A stretch of 64,000 bases of DNA. It comes from Arcicella rigui. Its GTDB lineage: Bacteria > Bacteroidota > Bacteroidia > Cytophagales > Spirosomataceae. Below, in pieces: positions 25,569-34,966 of the stretch. Under the pieces are notes generated by a model that ran no database searches, was not told where the DNA came from, and saw only the letters and a program-made list of their open reading frames with translations. The stretch lies in the NCBI RefSeq assembly GCF_034929435.1, contig NZ_JAYFUM010000006.1, positions 1 through 64,000 of the forward strand, given 5' to 3'. The translations under genes and the position numbers were made by a program. How positions within the stretch are numbered: the first letter of the stretch is position 1; each line of letters starts with the position of its first letter.

Positions 25569-26525
25569 TTATTTTACAGTTTGTAGATAGGTGATGTACT
25601 CATCGCAAAAATCGCCATAGCATTTGGCGGCTTCTGAACTTCCTGAAAATTTTGAAATAGAATTCTGGGCAATTTGTGATTTTTGAAAATCTATCAAATG
25701 TCTGATTTCTGCATCAAATATTTTTACATTTTTTACTTCTTCTTTTACGTAATTCTTGATGCCGTCGTGAACGGTGTTTCTTTTTACCATCGTAAATACA
25801 ATGCCGTCGATTTGTAATGAAGCATTCAAATCTCTGCGTACTTCCATGATTTTTCCCCAGATTGAGTTCAATCCTTTCACGGCAGACATTTCTGGCAAAA
25901 GGGGAATCAAGCAACTGGTTGAAGCCGCCATTGCCGAAAGTGTCAGTTTGTTTAAAGAAGGCGGACAGTCGATAAGGATATATTCAAACTGAGAAAGCAA
26001 ATGTGCCATTCGGTTTTTCAGTCTAAATTCGCCGCCCGTAAGTTCATGAAAACGCATTTCTACGTTGGCTAATTCAATATCCGATGGAGATAAATAAAGG
26101 TTTTTTTCAATCTCGACCACGGGGAAATCTACATTATTAATTAATGAATCCGCCACTTGTACTTCGGGTGCATCAATGCCCAGAATCTGACTAAGGTTTC
26201 CTTGTGGGTCTAAATCTATCATCAATACTTTAAAACCTCTTTTTGCCAAAGCTTCACCCAAAGATGCCGCTGTGGTGGTTTTGCCTACGCCGCCTTTGTG
26301 ATTGACGATAGAAATAACTCTTGCCATTTGCGAAAGGGTAGGAGAGTAGCCGTACTTGGTGAGTACGGGTAATAATAAATCGAGGTGCTTTTCGGGAATG
26401 ATTCTACTTTCGTTGACGGCCCTTGTGATGGTTTGGCGAGGGATGCCCGCTTCTTTTTCTAAAGAACTTATAGACAGGGAAGGATTATGTCTTAAAAACT
26501 TCAAGACAAGCTCTTGATTAATCAT
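25569..26525 (-). CDS. parA: ParA-like ATPase with N-terminal helix-turn-helix
   Basis: 318 aa. Residues ~1-62 form a helix-turn-helix (LSISSLEKEAGIPRQTITRAVNESRIIPEKHL). The deviant Walker A is NHKGGVGKTTT (75-85), followed by MIDLDPQGNLSQILG and LIDCPPSLNKLTLSA. An N-terminal DNA-binding domain is typical of type Ia plasmid ParA proteins, which repress their own operon; most chromosomal ParA/Soj proteins lack it. This favours a plasmid, second replicon or integrated element. The 230-base upstream gap holds a 12-bp imperfect inverted repeat (26549-26589) that could be the autorepression operator. Confidence 0.88.
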   Translation of the reverse strand: MINQELVLKFLRHNPSLSISSLEKEAGIPRQTITRAVNESRIIPEKHLDLLLPVLTKYGYSPTLSQMARVISIVNHKGGVGKTTTAASLGEALAKRGFKVLMIDLDPQGNLSQILGIDAPEVQVADSLINNVDFPVVEIEKNLYLSPSDIELANVEMRFHELTGGEFRLKNRMAHLLSQFEYILIDCPPSLNKLTLSAMAASTSCLIPLLPEMSAVKGLNSIWGKIMEVRRDLNASLQIDGIVFTMVKRNTVHDGIKNYVKEEVKNVKIFDAEIRHLIDFQKSQIAQNSISKFSGSSEAAKCYGDFCDEYITYLQTVK

Positions 26526-26548
26526 TATTTCAATGTTTTTTGTCAGCG

Positions 26549-26589
26549 TTAAATAATACCCAAATATAAATTAAAAAGGTATGATTTAA
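26549..26589. promoter_or_regulatory. Inverted repeat upstream of parA
   Basis: TTAAATAATACC (26549-26560) and GGTATGATTTAA (26578-26589) pair over 12 bp with one mismatch across a 17-base A/T spacer. It lies 23 bases before the parA start codon. It is a candidate operator for the ParA helix-turn-helix or a parS-like site. Confidence 0.45.
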
Positions 26590-26755
26590 CCCATCGCTTG
26601 CATTATTTCTTGTATAAATTGTCAAATTTTATTTTGAAAATGAGAAACAAAAAAGAAGCAATTTGTTTTGTATATAAAAAGTATCAATAATTGTAGATAA
26701 TTTTATATTTCAATAAGTTTACTACCAATGGAATTCCTATAATTTTCAAGATAAA

Positions 26756-27667
26756 ATGGATAGACAAGAAAAAATACCGGTACTTCGTCCCGAGGACTTA
26801 AATGATTTCCATTATAAGACTATCAAATGGCAGCCTACGATTTCTGAAACCAAGCACAAGCACTATCATGTAAATCGTATTGAAAATTTTATTGGTAATT
26901 TTTCTTTTCCATTGCCCCCGCACCGAAAAACGGTGCATGATTTTATTTATCTTAAAAAAGGCTATTCCAGAAGGAGTAAGGGTTTGAATAAATATGATTT
27001 TTGGGCTTCTGAACTTTTCTTTTTACCTGCCTTTCAGATTACTGAACACGTAGAAATGAGCAAAGACACTGAAGGTTTTTATTTGCATTTCGACGAAAAG
27101 CTTTTTCCCTTTCTTCCTAAAAACTACTTAAACGATACTTATCGCTTTTTTCAGTTGCAATCGAATCCTGTGATTAAAATCAGCGATGACAGTAAGCTAT
27201 ATATAGAACAAATCTTGGAACGCTTGCTGAATTTGTATGAGGATGATACCAAAGAAATGAATATGAATTTAGTGGCGACCTATCTTTTGGCTTTTTTTGA
27301 AGAGATAAAAAAAGAATTGCCCAGTGAACTAAAGAAGAAAAAGAATGCCTATTTTCAGATAACCGAGCAGTTTAAAAATGCTTTGGCATTGCATATTTAT
27401 CAAAAACAGACCGTAGCGGATTATGCCCAAATTTTGAATATAACTCCCAATTATCTGAATAAGTGTGTAAAAAACAGTACGAATCGTACAGCACAGGATT
27501 TATTGAACGAAATGCTGACTTTGGAAGCAAAAACGCTCTTAAAATTCTCAAATCTTCAAATTTCAGAGATTGCCGTTAAACTTTTCGACCAAACTCCCAG
27601 TAATTTTTCAAGATTCTTCAAAAGTCAAACAGGTATCACTCCAAAGCAATATTTAGAAATGTATTGA
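26756..27667 (+). CDS. AraC-family regulator of the catabolic island
   Basis: 303 aa. The N-terminal sensing half (about 1-190) includes LPPHRKTVHDFIYLKKGYSRRSKGLNKYDFWASELFFLPAFQITEHVE, cupin-like. The C-terminal AraC DNA-binding domain (about 205-303) has two helix-turn-helices, QTVADYAQILNITPNYLNKCVKNST and LQISEIAVKLFDQTPSNFSRFFKSQTGITPKQYLEMY. It is the only regulator in the island and is the first gene, with the TonB receptor starting 101 bases later. Direct half-sites 21 bp apart upstream of three island promoters are the expected form for an AraC-type dimer, so it is probably the local activator. Confidence 0.9.
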   Translation: MDRQEKIPVLRPEDLNDFHYKTIKWQPTISETKHKHYHVNRIENFIGNFSFPLPPHRKTVHDFIYLKKGYSRRSKGLNKYDFWASELFFLPAFQITEHVEMSKDTEGFYLHFDEKLFPFLPKNYLNDTYRFFQLQSNPVIKISDDSKLYIEQILERLLNLYEDDTKEMNMNLVATYLLAFFEEIKKELPSELKKKKNAYFQITEQFKNALALHIYQKQTVADYAQILNITPNYLNKCVKNSTNRTAQDLLNEMLTLEAKTLLKFSNLQISEIAVKLFDQTPSNFSRFFKSQTGITPKQYLEMY

Positions 27668-27726
27668 TTTTGAATGTTATTAGTTTGTTTTTGAATCACA
27701 AAATAGCTTACATATTATGAATTTTG
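27664..27726 (+). promoter_or_regulatory. Putative AraC operator and promoter of the TonB receptor gene
   Basis: Half-sites TTTTGAAT (27668-27675) and TTTTGAAT (27689-27696) are 21 bases apart, then 22 bases to the -7-like GAATTTTG (27719-27726). The 40-base block 27664-27703 matches 47216-47255 at 35 of 40 positions. It starts in the araC stop codon. Confidence 0.7.
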
Positions 27727-27768
27727 TAATGTTTTTTATTGAAATATCACAAAACAATATACAAAGCT

Positions 27769-30612
27769 ATGAAAATACATATCCTAACTAAAAAACTATT
27801 ATCATTTATCGTAATGACTTTTGTCAGTTTTGCGGTTTTAGCACAACACAAAATCAGCGGTGAAGTAAAAGACAGCAAGGGAAATCCTTTGGCTGGTGCA
27901 TCGGTTCTTATTAAAGGATTGAACAAAGGAGCTTCGACAGACAAAGCTGGAACTTTCAGTATTGCCAACGTAGCCGAAGGTAAGTATGATGTTGTATTGT
28001 CTTTTATTGGTTTTAAGAAAAAAGAAATAACGGTTTCAGTGCCTCAAAGTTCAGCTTTGTCGGTATCACTTGAAGATGACACCGAAGATTTGGAAGAAGT
28101 AGTAGTAACGGGGGTTTTTGATAAGCGAACTAAGATGACAGCCTCAGTAGCGATTTCTACTTTAGGTGCAAAACAAATTGAAGCCGTAGTTCCGAATAGT
28201 TCGGCTGATTTATTGAAAAACCTTCCTGGCGTGTATGTCAATACTTCAAGAGGGGAAGTTGGAAATGCTATTTACACCAGAGGTTTGAATTATAATGGTG
28301 GTTTCTTTTATGTTTCAATGCAAGAAGATGGATTACCAGTGGTTGGAATTTCTGGACTTGTTCAGCCTGATGGTTATTTAAGAGCAGATGCAACGATTAA
28401 AAGAATTGAGTCGGTAAGAGGTGGTACGGCATCCATTTTAGGGCCAAATGCTCCTGGTGGTATTTTTAATTATGTTTCAAAAACTGGTGGGACAAAATTT
28501 GAAGGCGAAGTACGTGCAAGAGTTGGTTTGGAAGGAAACGGAAAAAATCCTTATTACCGCACCGATTTCAATTTTGGTGGGCCTTTATCAAAAGATAAAA
28601 CTTTAACTTATAATGTAGGCGGTTTTTACCGTAATGCCGATGGCCCCAAATATCCGGGTTATACTTTGAGTTATGGTGGACAAGTAAAGGCAAACATTGT
28701 AAAAAATTATAAATCTGGTTCAATTAAAGTTTTTGCAAAAGTATTAAATGATAATACTGCTCCATTTGAGTTTACGCCTACGGTTGATTTTCAGAATCCT
28801 CGTCCTGCTGGTAGTTTTACCAATACCAGTTCAACCTTGGTGCAATCTCAGCAGTTTTTTGTACCAAAGTCTATCACAGGAGGTACGAAAGATATAAATT
28901 ATGATACTCGTAAAGTTGGGGATTACAAAGAGTTAGCTTTTGGCTTCAATTGGGAACAAACTTTTGGAGAAGGTTGGACATTCAATAATAATTTCAAAGT
29001 ATCAAACAAAGAAAACGTAACGATGACCACGGCAGTAGTTTTTCCATTCAGAGTTGACCAACTAACTTTTTATGGCGTAAGTGGTAACGTTGCAAGGTTT
29101 GGAACGTATGAATTTTATGACCCAACTTCTGGTAAAAGTTATGGAACAGTACAGCAATTACCACCAGCAGGAGGGGGCATTAGACTGATAGCCAACAACT
29201 TGAGTTTGCCAGGAAGTGATGTTTTACCAAATGCACTTTTTTATAATCCAAACCCTTATAACGAAGTAACGTTGAATGATGTAATTAATCAGGCAACGGT
29301 AACGAAGAAACTTAAAAATATGAGTTTTACGGGTGGACTTTACTTTTCATCGTCAAAAGCTAATCGAATTGCTGTAACGCCTTCTGCTCAGAGTTTCGCA
29401 ACGGTTGAGGATAAACCTAAATCGGTAGCCATTCGTTATACCAGTTTGGCAGGGCAGAAGTTTGAGCTAACTACGCCAAATGGAATTGCGAATATTGGTG
29501 CAAGTGGTTTTTATAATAATGAAGCAACCATCAATCAAACGGCATTTTTCTTAGGACATAACTGGGAAATCAGCGACAAACTGAATGTAGATTGGGGATT
29601 GCGTTTAGAAAGTTTTAAAATCAATTCGAAGTTCACAACGCCTCGCCGTACTACACCAGATAGTCCAACTGGGGCAGACGGAAATGCCTCTACGCTCTAT
29701 GATAATCGTTTGTGGACGAATAATCCAGAACAAAGTTTTGAAAAGAAATTAGATTTTAAAGATGTGATTTCCTATTCAATGGGGGTGAATTACAAAGTGA
29801 GCGACGAGTTGGCGGTTTATGGTAGATACTCACAAGGACGCAAATCACCTGATTTGAGTTACTTTATGGACATTGCCAATCAGCAACTTACTTCAAATAT
29901 TTCGATTGAGGCACAGGATATTAAAATGGCTGAGTTAGGTTTGAAGTACAGAGGAAGAAACTTTAACTTGTTCCTGACTCCATTCTATACTTTGGCAAGC
30001 AATATTCCTAATTTCCAAATTTTCCAAAATCCTGATGTTACTTATTATGCTCCCCCACGAGCTTATCAAAAAATTGAAACGAAGGGTTTAGAACTTGAAG
30101 GTACTTACGAATTTTCAACGCATTTCAGCGTTAGGGCAGTAGCCACTTTACAAACGTCTGTCGCTAAAGAATTTACCGTGTATTTAGCAAAAACCAATGG
30201 GCCAGCAGATGATGAAAAAGTAACATTTGATGGTAATAAAAATGATAATATTGCCAATATGTTTACGATTACGCCTACTTATAGTTTGGATAAATTTACA
30301 GCTTCAATCAACTGGCAATACATGGGTAAGCGTTGGGCAAATGTGGGAAATGCCTTCCAATTGCCATCTTTTAATGCTTTTGATTTGAATACTTCGTATA
30401 AACTTACCAAAAATATTCAGGCAAATGTCTCTGTCAATAATATTTTAAATACTTATGGAATAATGGGTTGGGCAGCTCCAGGTGGATTCCCTGCGGCATT
30501 AGATACCCAAGGTTTCACCAAGCAGATGTTGGAAGCTAACCCTCAAGCGGTGTATGCAACGTTGCCAATCATGCCTCGCTCGTATTTCCTAACGTTGAGT
30601 TATAAATTCTAA
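27769..30612 (+). CDS. TonB-dependent receptor with carboxypeptidase-like N-terminal domain
   Basis: 947 aa from the ATG at 27769; an upstream in-frame TTG at 27739 is rejected. Order: signal peptide (to about AQ at residue 26), a CarboxypepD_reg-like domain (HKISGEVKDSKGNPLAGASVLIKGLNKGASTDKAGTFSI), a plug domain (LEEVVVTGVFDKRTKMTASVAIS ... LLKNLPGVYVNTSRGEVGNAIYTRGL ... RIESVRGGTASILGPNAPGGIFNYVSKTGG) and a 22-strand barrel ending ...PIMPRSYFLTLSYKF with terminal Phe. No SusD gene follows, so this is not a SusCD polysaccharide pair but a stand-alone receptor of the siderophore/small-molecule type. It likely imports the island's substrate across the outer membrane. Confidence 0.92.
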   Translation: MKIHILTKKLLSFIVMTFVSFAVLAQHKISGEVKDSKGNPLAGASVLIKGLNKGASTDKAGTFSIANVAEGKYDVVLSFIGFKKKEITVSVPQSSALSVSLEDDTEDLEEVVVTGVFDKRTKMTASVAISTLGAKQIEAVVPNSSADLLKNLPGVYVNTSRGEVGNAIYTRGLNYNGGFFYVSMQEDGLPVVGISGLVQPDGYLRADATIKRIESVRGGTASILGPNAPGGIFNYVSKTGGTKFEGEVRARVGLEGNGKNPYYRTDFNFGGPLSKDKTLTYNVGGFYRNADGPKYPGYTLSYGGQVKANIVKNYKSGSIKVFAKVLNDNTAPFEFTPTVDFQNPRPAGSFTNTSSTLVQSQQFFVPKSITGGTKDINYDTRKVGDYKELAFGFNWEQTFGEGWTFNNNFKVSNKENVTMTTAVVFPFRVDQLTFYGVSGNVARFGTYEFYDPTSGKSYGTVQQLPPAGGGIRLIANNLSLPGSDVLPNALFYNPNPYNEVTLNDVINQATVTKKLKNMSFTGGLYFSSSKANRIAVTPSAQSFATVEDKPKSVAIRYTSLAGQKFELTTPNGIANIGASGFYNNEATINQTAFFLGHNWEISDKLNVDWGLRLESFKINSKFTTPRRTTPDSPTGADGNASTLYDNRLWTNNPEQSFEKKLDFKDVISYSMGVNYKVSDELAVYGRYSQGRKSPDLSYFMDIANQQLTSNISIEAQDIKMAELGLKYRGRNFNLFLTPFYTLASNIPNFQIFQNPDVTYYAPPRAYQKIETKGLELEGTYEFSTHFSVRAVATLQTSVAKEFTVYLAKTNGPADDEKVTFDGNKNDNIANMFTITPTYSLDKFTASINWQYMGKRWANVGNAFQLPSFNAFDLNTSYKLTKNIQANVSVNNILNTYGIMGWAAPGGFPAALDTQGFTKQMLEANPQAVYATLPIMPRSYFLTLSYKF

Positions 30613-30623
30613 TATTTCAAAGT

Positions 30624-30667
30624 AAAATGATTCTCAGTACGTACAGCGGAATCCTGAGAATCATTTT
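30624..30667 (+). terminator. Terminator after the TonB receptor gene
   Basis: AAAATGATTCTCAG (30624-30637) pairs with CTGAGAATCATTTT (30654-30667), 14 bp, followed by T. It contains an ATG (30627) that opens a frame into the MFS gene, but that start lies in the hairpin. Confidence 0.85.
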
Positions 30668-30692
30668 TTTACCTTTTTTAAGCAATTTAACA

Positions 30693-31877
30693 ATGAACAA
30701 ACTCCTGAGTTACGAAAACAAATTACTCGCATTGATGAGTATTACTTTTGGTTTGGTTTTTATGGACAGAATGGCGGTGGCTTATCTTTCGCCTTTTATC
30801 ATCAAAGACCTCTCGTTGAACAATACCCAAATTGGCTTGCTGGTTTCGGGCTTGTCATTTACTTGGGCTTTTTCGGGTTATTTCTTAACGGCTTGGTCGG
30901 AGGCGAATAATAAAAAGAAAATCGTTTTTGTGCTTTCGGTAATAGTTTTCTCATTGTGTTCCATTAGTTCGGGCTTGGCGGCCTCTTTTGGCGTTTTGTT
31001 ACTGACTCGTTTGTTGATGGGACTTTCAGAAGGTCCAACTTTGCCTTTAATTCAATCCTTTATTGCGAAAGAATCTTCCAAAGGTCGCTTGGGTTTCAAT
31101 ATGGGTTTTCTTCAAAGTTTTGGCTCAACACTTTTTGGTTTTCTGATTGCCCCAATACTCTTAGTGGCTTTAGCTGAAAATTTGGGTTGGCGTTCTACTT
31201 TTTTTATTGTCGGAATTCCCGGTTTAATTTTAGCTTTTATCAATTGGAATTTTGTAAAAAACTCAACGGCTGAAAGTAGCCAGACACAAGAAGACAAAGG
31301 TTTGTCTTTTGGCGAAATTATGCAATTCAAAAATATCAAAGTTGCTGTTTTATTGAGTTGTTGCTTGATGGTTTGGATGAACTGTTGCGTAGCTTTTCTT
31401 CCAAAATTTATTGTTGAAGTACAAGCTTTGCCCGAAAGCGAAGTTGGAAAAATTTTAGGCTTAATGGGTTTGTCTTCACTTTTTTCAGGAATCATCGTTC
31501 CTACTTTATCGGATAAATTTGGAAGAAAGCCATTGGTTATTATTTTCTGTTTTATTGGTATTTTCTATCCCTTGGCGATTATTCTGATGCAACATTCTTA
31601 TTTACAATTACCAGCAATGTTTATTACTTACTTTATGTTCGGAACAGTGCCAGTTGTATTTTCAGCGATTCCCTCAGAAACCTTGCCGATTAATTCCACA
31701 GGAAAAGGCATTGGTTTTATTGCAGGAGCAGGCGAGTTTGTTGGTGGAGTATTAGGCCCCGTAATCGCAGGGATTTTGGCTGATAAGTATGGAATGGAAA
31801 TGCCTTTTTATGTAGCAGCCATTGCGGCAGCGATTGCCTTTTTGGCTTCATTTAGTTTTACTGAAACGAAAAAGTAG
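30693..31877 (+). CDS. MFS transporter
   Basis: 394 aa from the ATG at 30693 (MNKLLSYENKLLALMSITFGLVFMDRMAVAYLSPFII). The earlier ATG at 30627 lies in the terminator hairpin of the preceding gene and is unlikely. Twelve TM helices are expected; the MFS motif between TM2 and TM3 is degenerate (LTAWSEANNKKK), and the TM8-9 loop shows LSDKFGRKPLVI. The general form is that of anion/aromatic-acid:H+ or sugar-acid symporters. It probably brings the substrate or its deglycosylated product over the inner membrane. Confidence 0.88.
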   Translation: MNKLLSYENKLLALMSITFGLVFMDRMAVAYLSPFIIKDLSLNNTQIGLLVSGLSFTWAFSGYFLTAWSEANNKKKIVFVLSVIVFSLCSISSGLAASFGVLLLTRLLMGLSEGPTLPLIQSFIAKESSKGRLGFNMGFLQSFGSTLFGFLIAPILLVALAENLGWRSTFFIVGIPGLILAFINWNFVKNSTAESSQTQEDKGLSFGEIMQFKNIKVAVLLSCCLMVWMNCCVAFLPKFIVEVQALPESEVGKILGLMGLSSLFSGIIVPTLSDKFGRKPLVIIFCFIGIFYPLAIILMQHSYLQLPAMFITYFMFGTVPVVFSAIPSETLPINSTGKGIGFIAGAGEFVGGVLGPVIAGILADKYGMEMPFYVAAIAAAIAFLASFSFTETKK

Positions 31878-31880
31878 TTT

Positions 31881-32034
31881 TTAAGCTTTGAGCTATCAGC
31901 TATGAGCTTTGAGCTTTGAGTTTTGAGCAGTGAGCTTTGAGTTTTGGATAGTTATCAATGGACATTGATTATTTATTTTTAAAGTATCGTAGCTCAAAGC
32001 TCAAAGCTCACAGCTCATAGCTGATAGCTTAAAA
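31881..32034. repeat. Simple-word inverted repeat between MFS and GH3 genes
   Basis: The left part repeats words such as AGCTTTGAGC and AGCTATGAGC; the right part is their reverse complement (AGCTCAAAGCTCA...TAGCTGATAGCTTAA), with indels, around a central ~60-base A/T stretch. Similar words occur at 38598-38718 and 51474-51585. It fills most of the 279-base gap and may act as a weak terminator. Confidence 0.75.
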
Positions 32035-32156
32035 GAAATTATTTATGCCGAATTGTCGAGTATTTTAACCGAAATGAAGATTATCAATAGCAAAAAAAAA
32101 ATTTAGACTTACATTCGACTTATTTTATTAAGCATTAATTTATTTTAAATCGTAAA

Positions 32157-34475
32157 ATGAAAATATCATTTTTTACTTCAGCAGTATTGCTTTGTGCATC
32201 AATGTCTGTTTCTGCTCAGCAGAAATGGAGCGAAACATCGAAAGGCACTTTCAATCTTATTCAAAATCAAGGCGGACAAACTTTGGGATATTCGCCTGCG
32301 TCTGGTGTTAAAATATTAACTGTCAATGGTTTGGCTTTTAAAGATTTAAACAAAAATGGTAAATTAGACAAATATGAAGACTGGCGTTTGCCTTATGATG
32401 TAAGAGCCAAAGATTTGGCAAGTAAGCTAAGTATTGAAGAAATTGCTGGTTTGATGTTGTATTCAGCTCATCAGTCGATTCCTGCTCGTGCTGGCGGTTA
32501 TTTTGCGGGTACTTATAATGGTAAGCCTTTTAAAGAAGGCGAAGTTGATCCAAGTGATTTAACAGACCAACAAAAGAAGTTTTTAAAAGAAGATAATCTT
32601 CGCCACGTGTTGATTACGACAGTACAAAGTCCAGAAATTGCGGCACAGTGGAACAATAAATTACAAGCTTTTTGCGAAAGCGTTGGTGCTGGTATTCCTG
32701 CCAACAACAGTACTGACCCACGCCACGGAACAAAAGCAAGAGCAGAATACGATGCGGCATCAGGCGGTGAAATTTCGATGTGGCCAAGTTCATTGGGTTT
32801 GGCGGCTACTTTTGACCCTTCGGCTGTTCAGAAATTTGGTGAAGTAGCAGCGGCAGAGTACCGTGCTTTGGGTATCACTACGGCTCTTTCGCCTCAAGTA
32901 GATATTGCCACTGAGCCACGTTGGGCAAGATTCAATGGTACTTTCGGAGAAAGTCCTTTGTTGTCGGCAGCAATGGCACAGGCTTATTGTGATGGATTCC
33001 AAACTTCTTTAGGCAATAAATCAACGAATAGTGGTTGGGGCTTGGGTAGCGTAAATGCGATGGTAAAACACTGGCCGGGCGGTGGTTCTGGTGAAGCAGG
33101 ACGTGATGCACACTATGCAAACGGTAAGTTCGCTGTTTATCCGGGTAATAATTTTGACGCTCATTTGATTCCTTTTATCAATGGTGCTTTCAAATTAAAA
33201 GGTAAAACACAGATGGCTTCGGCAGTAATGCCTTATTATACCATTTCTTGGAATCAAGATAAAAAGAACGGCGAAAACGTAGCTAATAATTATAACAAGT
33301 ACATTATCAATGATTTATTAAGAACAAAATATAAATACGATGGCGTTGTGTGTACCGACTGGTTGGTTACTGGCGACCACAAAGCGATGGACGTATTTAT
33401 TGATGGAAAATCGTGGGGAGTAGAAAATCTTACCATTGCTGAACGTCACTATAAAGTTTTGATGGCTGGGGTTGACCAATTCGGAGGAAACAACGATGCG
33501 AAACCAGTGATTGAGGCTTATCAAATGGGCGTAAAAGAACATGGCGAAGCAAAAATGAGAGCAAGAATGGAACAATCTGCCGTTCGTTTGTTGCGTAATA
33601 TTTTCAGAGTTGGTGTTTTTGAAAATCCATACTTAGTGCCTGCTGAAACCAAAGCAATTGTTGGAAAGCCAGAATTTATGAAAGCTGGTTACGAAACACA
33701 ATTGAAGTCGGTAGTTTTGGTAAAAAACCAAACACAAACTTTGCCCATTACTACTAAAAAGACGGTGTATATTCCTAAGCGTTTTGTTCCTGCAAGTAGA
33801 AATTTCTTGGGTATGGAAAGTCCAGCTTCAAACGATTATCCTGTAAGTTTAGAGATGGTGAAAAAGTACTTTAATGTAACGGATAATGCCGACGAAGCAG
33901 ATTTTGCGGTTGTATTTATTCAAAACCCAACAGCAAGCATTGGTTATGATAAAGAAGATTTGAAAAAAGGAGGTAATGGTTATGTACCAATCAGTTTGCA
34001 GTACAACGACTATACCGCAACTGAAGCTCGTGAAACAAGTATTGCTGGTGGTGACCCAATGGAAAACTTTACCAACCGTACTTATAAAAACAAAACGGCT
34101 AAAACGCCTAATATTACAGACGCTCAATTGGTAGTAGATACAAAAGCTAAAATGAAAAATAAGCCAGTGATTGTATCGGTAAATACTTCAAATCCAATGG
34201 TTTTCTCTGAAATTGAATCATCTGCTTCGGCAATTTTGGTGAATTTTGGCGTACAAGACCAAGCAATTTTAGACATTATTTCGGGCAAATTTGAGCCTTC
34301 GGCATTATTGCCAATGCAGATGCCAGCCGATATGGTAACGGTAGAAAAACAAGCAGAAGACGTTCCTTATGATATGAAACCACACAAAGATTCAGAAGGA
34401 AATTTGTATGATTTTGGCTTTGGATTAAACTGGAAAGGAGTAATTAAAGACTCAAGAACAGTAAACTTCAAATAA
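32157..34475 (+). CDS. GH3 family beta-glycosidase, exported
   Basis: 772 aa. A signal peptide (MKISFFTSAVLLCASMSVSAQQ) is followed by an EF-hand-like loop DLNKNGKLDKYE (63-74) that could bind Ca2+. The GH3 (alpha/beta)8 domain contains KLSIEEIAGLMLYSAHQ, GIPANNSTDPRHG, MVKHWPGGGSGEAGRDAH and the nucleophile region GVVCTDW with D401. The C-terminal alpha/beta sandwich (about 505-770) starts LKSVVLVKNQTQTLPI. The protein probably acts in the periplasm or at the surface as an exo-beta-glucosidase or xylosidase; specificity cannot be read. A related GH3 gene follows 491 bases later. Confidence 0.92.
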   Translation: MKISFFTSAVLLCASMSVSAQQKWSETSKGTFNLIQNQGGQTLGYSPASGVKILTVNGLAFKDLNKNGKLDKYEDWRLPYDVRAKDLASKLSIEEIAGLMLYSAHQSIPARAGGYFAGTYNGKPFKEGEVDPSDLTDQQKKFLKEDNLRHVLITTVQSPEIAAQWNNKLQAFCESVGAGIPANNSTDPRHGTKARAEYDAASGGEISMWPSSLGLAATFDPSAVQKFGEVAAAEYRALGITTALSPQVDIATEPRWARFNGTFGESPLLSAAMAQAYCDGFQTSLGNKSTNSGWGLGSVNAMVKHWPGGGSGEAGRDAHYANGKFAVYPGNNFDAHLIPFINGAFKLKGKTQMASAVMPYYTISWNQDKKNGENVANNYNKYIINDLLRTKYKYDGVVCTDWLVTGDHKAMDVFIDGKSWGVENLTIAERHYKVLMAGVDQFGGNNDAKPVIEAYQMGVKEHGEAKMRARMEQSAVRLLRNIFRVGVFENPYLVPAETKAIVGKPEFMKAGYETQLKSVVLVKNQTQTLPITTKKTVYIPKRFVPASRNFLGMESPASNDYPVSLEMVKKYFNVTDNADEADFAVVFIQNPTASIGYDKEDLKKGGNGYVPISLQYNDYTATEARETSIAGGDPMENFTNRTYKNKTAKTPNITDAQLVVDTKAKMKNKPVIVSVNTSNPMVFSEIESSASAILVNFGVQDQAILDIISGKFEPSALLPMQMPADMVTVEKQAEDVPYDMKPHKDSEGNLYDFGFGLNWKGVIKDSRTVNFK

Positions 34476-34966
34476 ATTGGACATTAAGTTTAAGTAAAAG
34501 TTGAATAGTTCGCACCTATTAAAATTTTATCTTTTTCAGGAATGAATATGATCGTCGGAAATTATTTCTCAGTATTCAGACGATAAGCAAATGTTGGTAT
34601 TGGAGATAGCTAAGTTTTAGCATGAGAAATCATAAAACACTTGGCTGGAATCAAGCATGATAAAAAATCATGGTTACGATTCCTTTGCCTTTTGTTGGAG
34701 AAATGCTAAGATGAAATGGACGAAGTGAATAGGTTTTTTCAAGCAATTAATTCATTATGAAATTAAATCAGGAGGAACAAGTATGATTCAGCATTTTGAA
34801 ATTGAGGATTTAATATAATTTTTTCGAGAAAAAATAAGTAAAATCTTATCTTTTTAGACTTTGTACAACAATCCTTAATGTGTAATTAGCCTTATTTTCA
34901 AGCTAATAGATATTCAGAAAAGGTAATTCCACAAAAATCAATTTTTTTAAAAACCAATTTAAAAAT
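34476..34966. other. 491-base gap between the two GH3 genes
   Basis: No gene is supported: all frames are broken by stops, with only short runs such as MIVGNYFSVFRR. An imperfect echo of the AraC-site core (TTAATGTGTAATTAGCC, about 34875-34891) is visible but the half-site spacing is not clear. It may hold the promoter of the second GH3 gene and the remains of a lost gene; I recognise nothing in it. Confidence 0.4.

Noticed and set aside
27769..30612. SusC of a SusCD polysaccharide utilisation locus
   Set aside because: No SusD-like lipoprotein gene follows; an MFS gene does. Treated as a stand-alone TonB receptor.
30627..30692. N-terminal extension of the MFS protein from the ATG at 30627
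   Set aside because: That stretch is the perfect 14-bp terminator hairpin of the TonB receptor gene; the ATG at 30693 gives a normal MFS start.
34476..34966. Remnant transposase or other pseudogene between the GH3 genes
   Set aside because: Short frames only, with no recognisable motif on either strand.
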